Source: Nocardioides panaciterrulae
Lineage (GTDB): Bacteria; Actinomycetota; Actinomycetes; Propionibacteriales; Nocardioidaceae
Direction of reading: 5' to 3'
Assembly (NCBI RefSeq): GCF_013409645.1
Contig: NZ_JACCBG010000001.1
Location: forward strand, 2,974,001-3,038,000
Length of the DNA: 64,000 nt
The notes beneath the pieces were generated by a model, which saw nothing but the letters and a program-made list of their open reading frames with translations, made no database searches and had not been told where the DNA came from. The position numbers and the translations under genes were made by a program. Numbering within the stretch: position 1 is the stretch's first letter; the number at the start of each line of letters is the position of its first letter. Shown in pieces: positions 7,820 to 16,810 of this stretch.

Positions 7820-8794
7820 TCAGGCGGACTGCTCGTGACACTCCGAGGCGTCGAGAAGCTGGCTGCCGATCGCGGTCAGCTCGTACCTCACCGCCCGGCC
7901 GTCACGGACCCCGCGAGCCAGCCCACTGGCTGCGAGCGCACCCAGGTGGGCGCTGACGGTCGCGGGCGCCAGCTCGAGTGACCGTGCCAGCTGGGTGGTC
8001 GTGCGCGGCAACCCGAGCTCGCTGAGGATGCGTGCTCGGGTGCGACCGATCAACGCCCCGAGCTCGCGGCTCGCGGCCAGCTCGGTCTCCCACATCGTCC
8101 CGGCCCCCCGCGCCGGATAGCTGATGCCGGCCGGCTGTCCCGGGGCGGTCGCCAGCCCCTGTCCTTGGAACACGGAGGGCACCAGCAAGACCCGGTGTCC
8201 GCCGACGTCGAGTGTGGAGACGCCTGGGAAGCAACCGAGGACCAGGCTTGAGCTCTGATAGGTGATGGCGTTCCCCAGCGAGTGGAACGTCGTCTCCAGG
8301 CCGTGACGACTCTGAATGCGCTGCCGGTGCGCGATGTCAGAGGCCCAGATCGCCTCGACCCGCTCCCAGTGCTGTTCGAGCTCGGCACGCCAGTAGCGCA
8401 CCAGCATCTCGGCCAGCCGCTCCCGGAACTCGACGCGGGTCATGCCGGCCCATGACGAACGCGGCCGGTGCCGCCCGAGAACCGCCAGATCGGCGTCGAC
8501 CGATTCGTCCGGCGTCGCGGCGACCGCCGCCAGCTCCTCGACGGCAGAGGCCCTCGTGCCGCCGGGGATCGGGGTCAGCGTGTCGGGAATCCAGCCGGAG
8601 ATCGTGGTCAACTCCAGCAGCGAGAGAAGGTCGCGATCCGCCCGCCGCAGCAGCCGGCTGCGGAACCTCTGGTGCACGTACGTCGGCTGCCGGTCCCCGA
8701 GGACGTGCAGGCTGCCGGTCGTCTCCCACAGCGTGCTGGGAGCAAACCTGACCTGCAGGAGGTCCTGCGTCTCGAGGCTGAGGTGGATGGCCAT
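7820..8794 (-). CDS. ArsR-like winged-helix transcriptional regulator with large N-terminal domain
   Basis: A 324-residue regulator. Residues 1-245 resemble the long N-terminal region (DUF5937-type) of actinobacterial ArsR-like regulators, with features such as FAPSTLWETTGSLHVL. The C-terminal 75 residues form the winged helix (GRTRARILSELGLPRTTTQLARSLELAPATVSAHL, then VRDGRAVRYEL). I chose the ATG at 8794 (MAIHLSLETQDLL); the upstream extension looks non-coding. No metal-binding cysteine cluster is visible. Its target is unknown. Its probable downstream terminator has been split by the IS element. Confidence 0.85.
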   Translation of the reverse strand: MAIHLSLETQDLLQVRFAPSTLWETTGSLHVLGDRQPTYVHQRFRSRLLRRADRDLLSLLELTTISGWIPDTLTPIPGGTRASAVEELAAVAATPDESVDADLAVLGRHRPRSSWAGMTRVEFRERLAEMLVRYWRAELEQHWERVEAIWASDIAHRQRIQSRHGLETTFHSLGNAITYQSSSLVLGCFPGVSTLDVGGHRVLLVPSVFQGQGLATAPGQPAGISYPARGAGTMWETELAASRELGALIGRTRARILSELGLPRTTTQLARSLELAPATVSAHLGALAASGLARGVRDGRAVRYELTAIGSQLLDASECHEQSA

Positions 8795-8939
8795 GGCTGC
8801 CCGTCCTGTGTCGGGGCCGTCTGGGGAACGGCCGGTCGGGAATCGAATCATGAGGCAAGCAGCGCGGGCACCTCAATTGCGGTTCGCTTCGGCTGGCGGC
8901 CGTTCCGACCGCCATGAGGCGCGGGGGCGCTCCTCCCGC

Positions 8940-9224
8940 TCAGGCCGGCAAGGAGGAGCGGGGACACCAGCCACTTCGAGTCACGCTTCGACGACGGCCG
9001 TCAGGGGGGATGCGGGTGCCGTGCAGCCGCCACTCCCCACCGTCGTGCGACCAGTGCAGCAACTCCTCCAGCCAGGGCTCCCGGCGCAACGTCGCCCGCT
9101 CGTGCAGTTCGGCCTGGGCAGCGGTGGCCTCCCGCAGGCGTCCGAGCAGACCTCGCCCGAGGCCGATCCACGTTCGAGGTCCCGCGCCTGGATTGCGCGT
9201 GCTCGGCAAGCGAATGGCGGCCAT
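8940..9224 (-). CDS. small hypothetical protein
   Basis: About 94 residues. The segment from GRGLLGRLREATAAQAELHERATLRR through PWLEELLHWSHDGGEWRLHG to RRRSVTRSGWCP has good codon bias and resembles short actinobacterial hypothetical proteins that end in a similar GWC motif. The start is uncertain: the ATG at 9224 gives a poorly supported first 25 residues. No known domain. It lies divergent from the acetyltransferase at 9439. Confidence 0.4.
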   Translation of the reverse strand: MAAIRLPSTRNPGAGPRTWIGLGRGLLGRLREATAAQAELHERATLRREPWLEELLHWSHDGGEWRLHGTRIPPDGRRRSVTRSGWCPRSSLPA

Positions 9225-9438
9225 GCGTCGATCCTCGAGCCGCCCCCGCGCCCCCACGAGTGGCAGAGATGACGCTCTACATCGAAATACTGCCACTCGG
9301 TGCGTCGCGACGGGCCCGAGCGGCGGGGCAACCAGCGGGCCTCGGCGGCCAGCTCGGCGTAGCGCTGCGGATCGCCACGACGCCGTCGACCTGCTCCTCG
9401 AAGTCTTCTATCCACCGCGTACGTCGCGCCCCGGTGCG

Positions 9439-10359
9439 ATGCTGCGGTACGTGAGCGATCTGGTGACCGTGCGGCGCATGACTGACGAGGATGACCTGGC
9501 GACCGTGAACGCCGGCAACCCGATGGCCTGGCAGGCGGTGTGGTGGCAGGACCTGTCGGCCACGATGGACATCCGGTGGTTCATCGGCTTGGTGGACGGG
9601 GTGCCCGCCGGGTTCGCTGCGGTGTGTCCGCTGCCGGTCGCTGCGGGAGGCAACGGGGCGGCGATCGTCCACGTGCTCCCCGACAATCGACGACGTGGCC
9701 TCGGGAGCGCCCTGCGCGGGGTGGTGGAGAACGTGGCCCGCGGCCAGCGACCCGGCCTGACATACAGCTACGTCGAGGGCGAGGCCGACAGCGAGGCCGC
9801 CGTACGCGCGTGGAGTCTGCCTGTGGTCGGTCACCACCACGAGAGCGTGCTCGACCTGGCAGCGGTCGACCAGGCGCACTACAGGGCCACGGCGATCGTG
9901 CCGGGAGTCGAGATCGCCGAGCTGGCGCTCGGCGACTCGGACGACGCGGCGTGGCGTGCGCTCCATGAGTTCGTCCAAGCCCGGCTCCGCGAGGCCCCGG
10001 ACTCGACCGACGGAGGAGGTGACCTGCCCTACGAGTCGTTTCGCGACATGGTCGACGAGCCGTGGATGCTCCTGACGGCACGAGACGGTGCTGTGCTGGT
10101 CGGGGTCACGCAGGTGATGCGGCGCCCGGGCGACCCGAGCGCGATGAACACATTCTTCACCGGCGTCAGCGCGGCCGCGCGCGGTCGCGGGATCGCGACG
10201 GCGCTCAAGACCCGGCAAGCGCTGCTGATGGCTGACCGTGGCGTCGCGCGTGTGTTCACCCAGAACATGGAGGGGAACGAGGCGATCCTGGCGGCCAACC
10301 GGACCCTCGGCTTCGTGCGAGCGTCAGGCTACGTCGACGTCGCTCAGGAACTCGCCTGA
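9439..10359 (+). CDS. two-domain GNAT acetyltransferase
   Basis: A 306-residue protein with two GNAT folds in tandem. The first has the acetyl-CoA loop VLPDNRRRGLGSAL near residue 82; the second has VSAAARGRGIATALK near residue 245 and ends in the usual NMEGNEAILAANRTLGF. It would transfer an acetyl group from acetyl-CoA to an amine; the substrate cannot be read from sequence. The ATG at 9439 is chosen because upstream codons lack coding character. A GTG at 9451 is an alternative. Confidence 0.88.
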   Translation: MLRYVSDLVTVRRMTDEDDLATVNAGNPMAWQAVWWQDLSATMDIRWFIGLVDGVPAGFAAVCPLPVAAGGNGAAIVHVLPDNRRRGLGSALRGVVENVARGQRPGLTYSYVEGEADSEAAVRAWSLPVVGHHHESVLDLAAVDQAHYRATAIVPGVEIAELALGDSDDAAWRALHEFVQARLREAPDSTDGGGDLPYESFRDMVDEPWMLLTARDGAVLVGVTQVMRRPGDPSAMNTFFTGVSAAARGRGIATALKTRQALLMADRGVARVFTQNMEGNEAILAANRTLGFVRASGYVDVAQELA

Positions 10360-10439
10360 AGGCTCTCGCCGAAGCGGACTGGCTCGCGTGTGGTGTCGCG
10401 AGGATCGCTGCGCGACCTCCTCGACCACCGGAAGACAGC

Positions 10440-10477
10440 ACGAGAGCCGCCCCGACGGATGTCGGAGCGGCTCTCGT
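10440..10477 (+). terminator. hairpin after the acetyltransferase gene
   Basis: Arms ACGAGAGCCGCCCCGAC and GTCGGAGCGGCTCTCGT form a 17-bp stem with one mismatch and a 4-base loop. It separates the plus-strand acetyltransferase from the convergent tmRNA gene and could stop transcription from either side. Confidence 0.6.
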
Positions 10478-10563
10478 TCAAGAGGGCTGGCTCTCGATGG
10501 GCTACCCCATCGGGACCGGCGATTGTGCGAAGATCTCCGCTAATTCTGCGAAGGCCCCGCTCG

Positions 10564-10931
10564 TGGAGCTGGCGGGAATCGAACCCGCGTCCTCGAGCGT
10601 CGATCCAGGTCTTCTCCGGGTGCAGTCCGTGATGTCGCATTTCTCAGCCCCGGGGCTCGCACGGACACGTCCCCGACAGGCTCAGTCGGGTTTAAGTCCC
10701 GATCAACCACCCCGACAGCAGTCGATCAGCAAGTCTCCTAGATGACGCCCAGGTCCGGGCCGGAGACGGATACCCGGTTGGACGCTTCGATCACCGCTCA
10801 GGCGGCGAGAGCGAAGGAACTGCGCTTAGCGTTGGCAGTTATTGGTTTCCAGCGATCGTTTACGAGATGACGCTGGCTCCTCGACCCGCTTCCCCTGGAA
10901 CTAACGTCCCAAGTCGAAACCGATCAGCCCC
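10564..10931 (-). ncRNA. ssrA: transfer-messenger RNA (tmRNA)
   Basis: The 5' end GGGGCTG pairs with CAGCTCC at the 3' end to make the acceptor stem, and the 3' end carries a T-arm with GGGTTCGATTCCC. The discriminator A is at 10564; the genome continues CGA, so CCA is not encoded and must be added after processing. The internal reading frame (10836 down to 10798) encodes ANAKRSSFALAA and a TGA stop, a typical actinobacterial degradation tag with the LAA end recognised by ClpXP. About 368 nt. With SmpB, encoded 2.2 kb away on the same strand, it rescues stalled ribosomes. Confidence 0.97.
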
Positions 10932-10983
10932 TCTTGAGTTGTGCCTGCAACGGCAGGTTACCTGACTCAACAAGGCGCGTGCA

Positions 10984-12072
10984 TCAGGGATTCCCGGCAC
11001 GGGACTCGATCCGGGGCCCGGCGTACCGGATCCGTACGACGGGCTGGGCCGCCGGCAGCCGGGTGCGGCGCCAGCGCCGGGCGTACGTCGTCCGCGCGTG
11101 CTCGTAGCCGGGTCGGCCGGGGCGCAGCACCTCGGCCGCGCCGGGGACCCAGTCCCCGCCCCAGAGCACCGCCACCGGGGTGGCCGGCGCGGTCAGGTTG
11201 GTCCACCAGGTCTTGCGCTCGGGGCGACCGGGCACGACCACGAGCCCGTCGTCGTCCACGGCGTACTGGACCGGCAGCCGGTAGCGGCGTCCGGTGGCGC
11301 GGCCCCGCACCTCCAGGCCCAGCACCCGACGGTCCAGGCGGCCCCGCCACGGCGAGGCCAGCAGGTCGAGCACGACCCGGTTGTGCGCCGGTGGCCCGGT
11401 CAGCGACGCCAGGTGCCACCCGGTGACCACGCCCAGCACCGCGCCGGCGACGGCCCCGGTGACCGCGCCGTCGAGCAGCAGCAGCGCCAGCGGGGTGTCG
11501 GCGGACGGCAGCCCGGCGCCGACGAAGATCACGACCATGGCCGGAGGCCAGGCCAGTGCGTTGGCTGCTACCCAGCGCCACGGGTGGGACGTCGCACCGC
11601 GTAGGGCGATCGCCTGGACGGAGCCCAGCAGGGCGCCCATCAGCAGTCCCAGTCCCGCGGCGCCGGGAAGCACCAGCGAGAACGGCGGTCCGGTCCCGCC
11701 GCCCTCCCCCGTGAGGACGGCGGGCGCCGAGGCCCCCGCCCACCCGATGCCCGCGACCAGGACGGTCGCGAGCACATAGCGACCGCGGCGGAACGCCGGC
11801 AACCAGCGTCCCAGCGGCCAGGCCTGGGCGGAGCCCAGCGCCACCCCCTCCACCAGCCCGCCGACCACGACGACGGCCAGCGCCGCCCCGGCACCACCGA
11901 GCAGTCCGGTCCGGTCGGCCAGCGTGTGTCCGACTCGGGATGCTCCGGCTGCTGCGGTCATGCCCAGGGCCTCCGCGGCGGCGCAGAGCGCCGTCCAGCG
12001 CACGACAGAGGGGGCCCGGGTGGGCACCTCCGTGCGCGCCGCGACCACGGAGTCGCGGGTCGACACCGTCAC
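10984..12072 (-). CDS. membrane protein fused to an F420-dependent nitroreductase-like domain
   Basis: A 362-residue protein. Residues about 20-205 hold several hydrophobic segments rich in Gly/Ala/Leu (for example AGAALAVVVVGGLVEGVAL and LALLLLDGAVTGAVAGAVLG), indicating five to seven spans. The C-terminal 130 residues carry LEVRGRATGRRYRLPVQY, LVVVPGRPERKTWWTNL and VLRPGRPGYEHA, a pattern of the deazaflavin-dependent nitroreductase (DUF385) family. GTG start. Such domains bind F420 and usually stand alone; here one is attached to a membrane domain. Reaction and substrate are unknown. The last codons lie about 50 bases upstream of ssrA. Confidence 0.75.
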   Translation of the reverse strand: MTVSTRDSVVAARTEVPTRAPSVVRWTALCAAAEALGMTAAAGASRVGHTLADRTGLLGGAGAALAVVVVGGLVEGVALGSAQAWPLGRWLPAFRRGRYVLATVLVAGIGWAGASAPAVLTGEGGGTGPPFSLVLPGAAGLGLLMGALLGSVQAIALRGATSHPWRWVAANALAWPPAMVVIFVGAGLPSADTPLALLLLDGAVTGAVAGAVLGVVTGWHLASLTGPPAHNRVVLDLLASPWRGRLDRRVLGLEVRGRATGRRYRLPVQYAVDDDGLVVVPGRPERKTWWTNLTAPATPVAVLWGGDWVPGAAEVLRPGRPGYEHARTTYARRWRRTRLPAAQPVVRIRYAGPRIESRAGNP

Positions 12073-12223
12073 GGGCGTCGTCCCACGTCGAGCGCCTGCA
12101 CGCGCGTGTCAACAGGGGTGAAGGGGTGCATGGCCTCCAGTTCACCCCAGGTCACAGAAGGGTCACAGGGACCAAGGTCCTCAGCCGACCGGGATCTCCC
12201 GTCCGAGGGGCGGGACGGTCGTC

Positions 12224-13120
12224 TCAGCCGAAGAGACGCGCGGCGTTGTGCCAGCACACGGCCCGGAGCCAGTCGTCGCCGAGCTCCAGCCGCTCCAGCC
12301 CCTCGAGCTGGTGGGCGTAGGGGTACGGGATGGTCGGGAAGTCGCTGCCGAACAGCACCTTCTCCCCCAGGTCGGCCACCCGCGGCAGCAGCTCGCGCGG
12401 GAACGGCGCCTCCGCCTCGAAGAAGCCCGTGAAGACCATGGTGGTGTCGAGGTGCGTGCGTTCGAACCGCTCGGCGAGGCCGAGGAACGCGTCGTACTCG
12501 GGGGCGCCCATGTGGGCGATCAGCACCGTGAGCCGGGGGTGGCGGCGCAGCACCCGCTCCAGCGGGTCGGGGCCGGTGAAGGCGTTGCCGACCGGCCCGG
12601 AGCCGGCGTGCACCACGATCGGCGTGCCGGCGTCCTCGAGCTGGCCCCACACCTCGTCGAGCAGTGGGTCGTCGAGGTGGAACTCCCCCACCTGGACGTG
12701 CACCTTGAACACCTCGACGCCGTCGGCGAGCAGCTTCCCGACGTACGACGCGGCCTCGGGCTCGGGGAAGAACGTCGCCGACCACAGGCACTCGGGCACA
12801 TCCTCGGCGAAGCCGCGGGACCAGTCGTTGAGGTAGGTCGCGATGCCCGGCCGGTGCGCGTACGGCAGGGACGGGAACCGGCGCACCCCCATCGCGCGCA
12901 GGTGCTCGACCCGCTCCTGGTGGCTCTGCCGGTAGCGGATCGGCCACTCGCGGCCGATCTTCGGGCCGGCCTGGTCGAACTGCGCGAAGACCTTGCGCTG
13001 GACGTTCTCGGGCAGGAAGTGCACGTGCGCGCCGAAGAGGCCGGGCAGGCCGAGCGCCTGCCACCAGCCCGGCACGTCCTCGTCCTGCATCACCGGGTCC
13101 AGCCCCCTCGCGTCGGACAC
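12224..13120 (-). CDS. amidohydrolase family 2 metal-dependent hydrolase
   Basis: A 298-residue TIM-barrel hydrolase. The N-terminal metal motif HVH (LFGAHVHFLPE, 31-33) and later VVHAGSG, AHMGAPEY, DTTMVF and LFGSDFPTIPY follow the amidohydrolase-2 order, with the last giving the catalytic Asp. Relatives act as decarboxylases or hydrolases on small organic acids; the substrate is not clear. It ends 7 bases before the smpB coding region on the same strand, so it is read from the same transcript. No signal peptide. Confidence 0.85.
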   Translation of the reverse strand: MSDARGLDPVMQDEDVPGWWQALGLPGLFGAHVHFLPENVQRKVFAQFDQAGPKIGREWPIRYRQSHQERVEHLRAMGVRRFPSLPYAHRPGIATYLNDWSRGFAEDVPECLWSATFFPEPEAASYVGKLLADGVEVFKVHVQVGEFHLDDPLLDEVWGQLEDAGTPIVVHAGSGPVGNAFTGPDPLERVLRRHPRLTVLIAHMGAPEYDAFLGLAERFERTHLDTTMVFTGFFEAEAPFPRELLPRVADLGEKVLFGSDFPTIPYPYAHQLEGLERLELGDDWLRAVCWHNAARLFG

Positions 13121-13127
13121 CGGCGGC

Positions 13128-13619
13128 TCAGTCCATGCCCTTGAGCCGGCGGCCCAGCGCCTGCTCCTTCTCGCGGTCCGCCTGCCGCTCGGCGAGCGCG
13201 TGCCGCTTGTCCCAGCTCTTCTTGCCGCGGGCGAGCGCGATCTCGACCTTGGCCCGGCCGTCCACGAAGTAGAGCGCGAGCGGCACGATGGTCAGGCCCT
13301 TCTCGGTGACCCGGCGCTCGATCTTGTCCAGCTCGGAGCGGTTCAGCAGCAGCTTGCGCTTGCGCCGGGCCGCGTGGTTGGTCCACGTGCCGTGGGAGTA
13401 CTCCGGGATGTGCACGCCGTGCAGCCAGGCCTCGTGGTCGTCGATGTCGACGAAGCCGTCGACCAGGGAGGCCCGCCCGGCCCGCAGCGACTTGACCTCG
13501 GTGCCCATCAGGACCAGGCCGGCCTCGTAGGTGTCCTCGATGGCGTAGTCGTGGCGCGCCTTCTTGTTCTGCGCGACGACCTTCTGCGCGCCCGCCTTGT
13601 CCTTCGCGTCCTTCGCCAT
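13128..13619 (-). CDS. smpB: SsrA-binding protein SmpB
   Basis: A 163-residue RNA-binding protein, normal length. The OB-fold core includes [29 protein letters not shown] and [10 protein letters not shown], and the basic C-terminal tail ([13 protein letters not shown] and on to RRLKGMD) enters the ribosomal mRNA channel. It binds tmRNA and delivers it to stalled ribosomes. It sits downstream of ftsE, ftsX and the M23 peptidase and upstream of ssrA, a common actinobacterial order. Confidence 0.97.
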   Translation of the reverse strand: MAKDAKDKAGAQKVVAQNKKARHDYAIEDTYEAGLVLMGTEVKSLRAGRASLVDGFVDIDDHEAWLHGVHIPEYSHGTWTNHAARRKRKLLLNRSELDKIERRVTEKGLTIVPLALYFVDGRAKVEIALARGKKSWDKRHALAERQADREKEQALGRRLKGMD

Positions 13620-13687
13620 CCCGCAAGTCTCTCAGGTTGGGTCAATCCGGTTCGCCGGGTGTGCGCCGGGTGCGCCGCGTGGAGGTG

Positions 13688-14974
13688 TCAGAACCACTTC
13701 ATCGGGTCCACGGCGGTGCCGTTGACCATCACCGTGAAGTGCAGATGGCAGCCGGTCGACCAGCCGGTGGTGCCGGCGTAGCCGACCACCTGGCCGCGGG
13801 CCACGGTGGCGCCGCTGCCCACGGCGTACCTGGTCAGGTGGTTGTAGATCACCGTGACGTTCTTGCCGTTGACGATGCCGAGGTTGAGGTAGAGCCGGTT
13901 GCCCCACACCGAGGAGTAGTACTCCGACATCACGCGGCCGGTGCCGGCGGCGTGCAGCGGCGTGCCGCACGGCGCGTGGAAGTCGTCGCCGTCGTGCAGG
14001 CCCCAGTAGTGGTAGATCGGGTGCTCGCGCCAGCCGAACGGCGAGGTCACGTAGCTGTTGGCCACGGGACGCTCGAGGAAGCCGCCGGTGCTGCCGCGGT
14101 AGCCGACGGTGTGGTGGCGCCGGGCGGCCAGCCGGGCGGCGCGGCGGGCCTGGCGCATGATCCGCTGCTTGATCTTGCGTTCGTGGGCCCGGAGGTTGGC
14201 CAGCTGCCGGCGGTCCTGCTGGTGGGCGGCCACCGCCCCCTGCTTGGCGGTACGCCGGGAGTCGACCAGCTGGCGCACCTTGTCCTTGGCGTCGTGGGTC
14301 TGCCCGACCAGCTGGCGCATCACCACGAGGTGCCGGGCGGCCGCCTTGCGCTGGGCCTCGACCTCGTCGCGCGCCTGCTGCACCTCGTCCTCGCGGACCT
14401 GGAGCAGCACCTCGGCGGCGTGCAGGCTGTCGTAGGCGCGGGTCTCGCGGCCGACGATGACGCTGTTGGCCTCCATCCGGCGGGTCAGGTCGGACGGGCT
14501 CTGGGCGTCCAGCATCGAGGAGAACGCCGTCAGCTGCGGGTCGCCCCCCTCGTAGATCGAGGTGACGGTGTCGGTGACCTGGTCCTGCTGGTCCAGGACC
14601 GCCTGCTGCCCCTGGCTCACGTCGGACTGGGCCTGGGTCAGCCGCGCCTGGGCCGCCTGGAGCGCGGCCTGCATCTGCTGGTCGCGCAGCCGGGCGGCGT
14701 CGCGCTTGGCCTGGGCGGCGTGCAGCTCGCCGCGGGCCTGGTCGAGCTGGGCCCGGGCCTGGTCGAGGGCCGCCGCGGCCCGGCGCATCCGGGCGCTGGA
14801 CTCGTCGAGGTCCTTCGAGGCGGAGTGGATCTGGCCCTGGACGTGCTTCTGCCGGTCCTTGAGCTTGTGGTCGTCGGCCTGCGCCGAGGGGGCGGCGAGC
14901 ACGCCGAGCGACACCGCACCGGCCAGGGAGGCCGCTGCGAGACGTCGGCCGGCGGTACGGGGGAAGGAGCGCAC
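13688..14974 (-). CDS. secreted M23/LytM peptidoglycan endopeptidase with coiled-coil N-terminus
   Basis: A 428-residue exported protein. The signal peptide ends near residue 33 (SAQA-DD). Residues 40-270 are Ala/Gln/Arg-rich with heptad character, a long coiled coil. The C-terminal M23 domain has GLHDGDDFHAP and GCHLHF, supplying the HxGxD and HxH zinc ligands, so it looks catalytically competent. The coiled coil plus LytM layout resembles EnvC/RipC-type enzymes that bind FtsX and cut peptidoglycan at division. The gene follows ftsX directly, which supports this role. GTG start after GAAGG. Confidence 0.92.
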   Translation of the reverse strand: MRSFPRTAGRRLAAASLAGAVSLGVLAAPSAQADDHKLKDRQKHVQGQIHSASKDLDESSARMRRAAAALDQARAQLDQARGELHAAQAKRDAARLRDQQMQAALQAAQARLTQAQSDVSQGQQAVLDQQDQVTDTVTSIYEGGDPQLTAFSSMLDAQSPSDLTRRMEANSVIVGRETRAYDSLHAAEVLLQVREDEVQQARDEVEAQRKAAARHLVVMRQLVGQTHDAKDKVRQLVDSRRTAKQGAVAAHQQDRRQLANLRAHERKIKQRIMRQARRAARLAARRHHTVGYRGSTGGFLERPVANSYVTSPFGWREHPIYHYWGLHDGDDFHAPCGTPLHAAGTGRVMSEYYSSVWGNRLYLNLGIVNGKNVTVIYNHLTRYAVGSGATVARGQVVGYAGTTGWSTGCHLHFTVMVNGTAVDPMKWF

Positions 14975-15029
14975 CGTTCTGCCTTCGTTCTCCGGGGAAG
15001 ATGAACGCTGCGACCGTAGCGGCTCGAGG

Positions 15030-15941
15030 TCAGACTTTGAGGTATTTGCGGGTCAGCACGAGTGTCGGCAGCAGCGTGAGCACCGGCCCGAGGATCGCGA
15101 CGGCGACGGCGGAGACCGTGAACGCGTCCACCCCGATCCACGGGATGAACCCCACGAGGTTCTCCAGCTGCCCGCGAACCCCGAACCACATGAAGGCACC
15201 GAGGAGGCCGATGGCGATCGCCACCGCGATCGCCGCGGTCACCAGCGCCTCCAGGAGGAACGGGAGCGCGATGTAGAGGGTGGAGGCGCCGACCAGCCGC
15301 ATGATGCCGATCTCACGCCGTCGTGCGAACGCGGCGAGCCGGATCGTGTTGGCGACCAGGAGCAGCGCCGCTAGCACCAGGAACGCGGCGATGCCCAGGG
15401 CGCCCTTCTGCATCAGCCCCAGCCCCTGCAGCACCGGCCCGACCACCTGGCGCTGGTCGCGCACCTTGGAGACGCCGTCCAGGCCGACGATCGCGCTCTC
15501 GATCCCCTGGTACTTGTTGGGGTCCTTCAGCGTGATCCACACCGACTCCGGCATGTCCGCGGCGGTCGCGGCCGGGTTCGGGCCCTCGAACTTGTCCGGG
15601 CCGAGCAGCTCCTTGATCTTGGCGAAGGCCTCCTGCTTGGACTCGGTGTGGTAGCCGGCCACCTCCGGGTTCTGCTCGACGACCTTGAGGATCGCCTTCT
15701 TCTGGGCGTCGGTGACCTCGCTGGTGCAGGCCGGGTTGTCGTCGCTGGCCTTGCAGAGGAACGCGGTGATCTGCAGCTCCGAGCCCCACTGGTCGGCGGC
15801 CCGTTCGGCCTGCTTGTTCAACAGCACGCCGAGGCCCACCAGCGTCAGCGAGACGATGAGGGTCAAGATCACCGCGATGTGCATCGACAGGTTGCGGCGC
15901 AGGCCCTGGCCGAGCTCGGAGAAGACGTAACGCAGCTGCAT
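15030..15941 (-). CDS. ftsX: cell division ABC transporter membrane subunit FtsX
   Basis: A 303-residue membrane protein. The start MQLRYVFSELGQGLRRNLSM gives the standard cytoplasmic leader; the open frame continues upstream but lacks coding character. The first span lies at about 20-42, a large extracellular domain at about 45-170 (with paired Cys in LCKASDDNPACTSE), and three C-terminal spans follow. With FtsE it forms the complex that activates cell-wall hydrolases at the septum; the extracellular domain should contact the M23 protein encoded next. Confidence 0.95.
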   Translation of the reverse strand: MQLRYVFSELGQGLRRNLSMHIAVILTLIVSLTLVGLGVLLNKQAERAADQWGSELQITAFLCKASDDNPACTSEVTDAQKKAILKVVEQNPEVAGYHTESKQEAFAKIKELLGPDKFEGPNPAATAADMPESVWITLKDPNKYQGIESAIVGLDGVSKVRDQRQVVGPVLQGLGLMQKGALGIAAFLVLAALLLVANTIRLAAFARRREIGIMRLVGASTLYIALPFLLEALVTAAIAVAIAIGLLGAFMWFGVRGQLENLVGFIPWIGVDAFTVSAVAVAILGPVLTLLPTLVLTRKYLKV

Positions 15942-16020
15942 GAGGAGTGGTTGCTCTCTTCGGGGCTGGGAGTCGGGTGGCTGGGAGTCGGGTGGCTGGT
16001 CGTGCGGTCGGTGGACGGGG

Positions 16021-16710
16021 TCAGTGCTGGAAGCCGTAGACGCCCTGCGCCTGGTCACGCACCACGCGGCCGTTGTCGAGCTCGATGACGCGCTTGCGCA
16101 TCTGGTCGACGATCCCGGCGTCGTGGGTGGCCATGATCACGGTCGTGCCGGTGCGGTTGATCCGGTCGAGCAGCTTCATGATCCCCACCGAGCTGGTCGG
16201 GTCCAGGTTGCCGGTGGGCTCGTCAGCGATCAGGATCATCGGCCGGTTCACGAAGGCCCGGGCGATCGCGACCCGCTGCTGCTCACCGCCGGACAGCTCG
16301 TCGGGCATCCGGTCGGCCTTGCCCTCCAGGCCGACCAGCTCCAGGGTCTCGGGGACCACCTTGCTGATGTCGCCACGGTGCCGGCCGATAACCTGCAGCG
16401 CGAAGGCGACGTTCTCGGCGACCGTCTTGTTGGGCAGCAGCCGGAAGTCCTGGAAGACCGTGCCGATCGAGCGGCGCAGCCGCGGCACCTTCCACCCGGC
16501 GAGCCGGTTGATCTCCTTGCCCGCGACGTAGACACGGCCGGACGTGGGCCGGTACTCCCGCAGCACGAGGCGCAGGAATGTGGACTTGCCGGACCCCGAG
16601 GCGCCCACGAGGAAGACGAACTCGCCCTTCTCGATATCCACCGACACCTGGTCGAGGGCAGGGTGGCCCGTGCCGGGGTAGGTCTTGGAGACCTTCTCGA
16701 AGCGAATCAC
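16021..16710 (-). CDS. ftsE: cell division ATP-binding protein FtsE
   Basis: A 229-residue ABC ATPase. Walker A is GASGSGKST (36-44), the signature [12 protein letters not shown], and Walker [13 protein letters not shown], with the His-loop in ATHDAGIV. It starts [19 protein letters not shown], as FtsE proteins do. The gap to ftsX (about 80 bases) contains a 15-base tandem duplication (GGCTGGGAGTCGGGT, twice, from 15965) with no known role. Confidence 0.96.
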   Translation of the reverse strand: MIRFEKVSKTYPGTGHPALDQVSVDIEKGEFVFLVGASGSGKSTFLRLVLREYRPTSGRVYVAGKEINRLAGWKVPRLRRSIGTVFQDFRLLPNKTVAENVAFALQVIGRHRGDISKVVPETLELVGLEGKADRMPDELSGGEQQRVAIARAFVNRPMILIADEPTGNLDPTSSVGIMKLLDRINRTGTTVIMATHDAGIVDQMRKRVIELDNGRVVRDQAQGVYGFQH

Positions 16711-16810
16711 GGGCAGCGAGCCTAGACCAGCAACCTGAGAGTCACCGACACCGCGACGCGCGTCGTGTCGGGGCTCACGTGCGGGCTTGAGTAGGGGCTG
16801 ACGTGCGGAC

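Noticed and set aside
9277..9415. Coding-like fragment on the minus strand (GDPQRYAELAAEARWLPRR)
   Set aside because: Codon bias is good, but no start, domain or sensible end could be found; at most a gene remnant.
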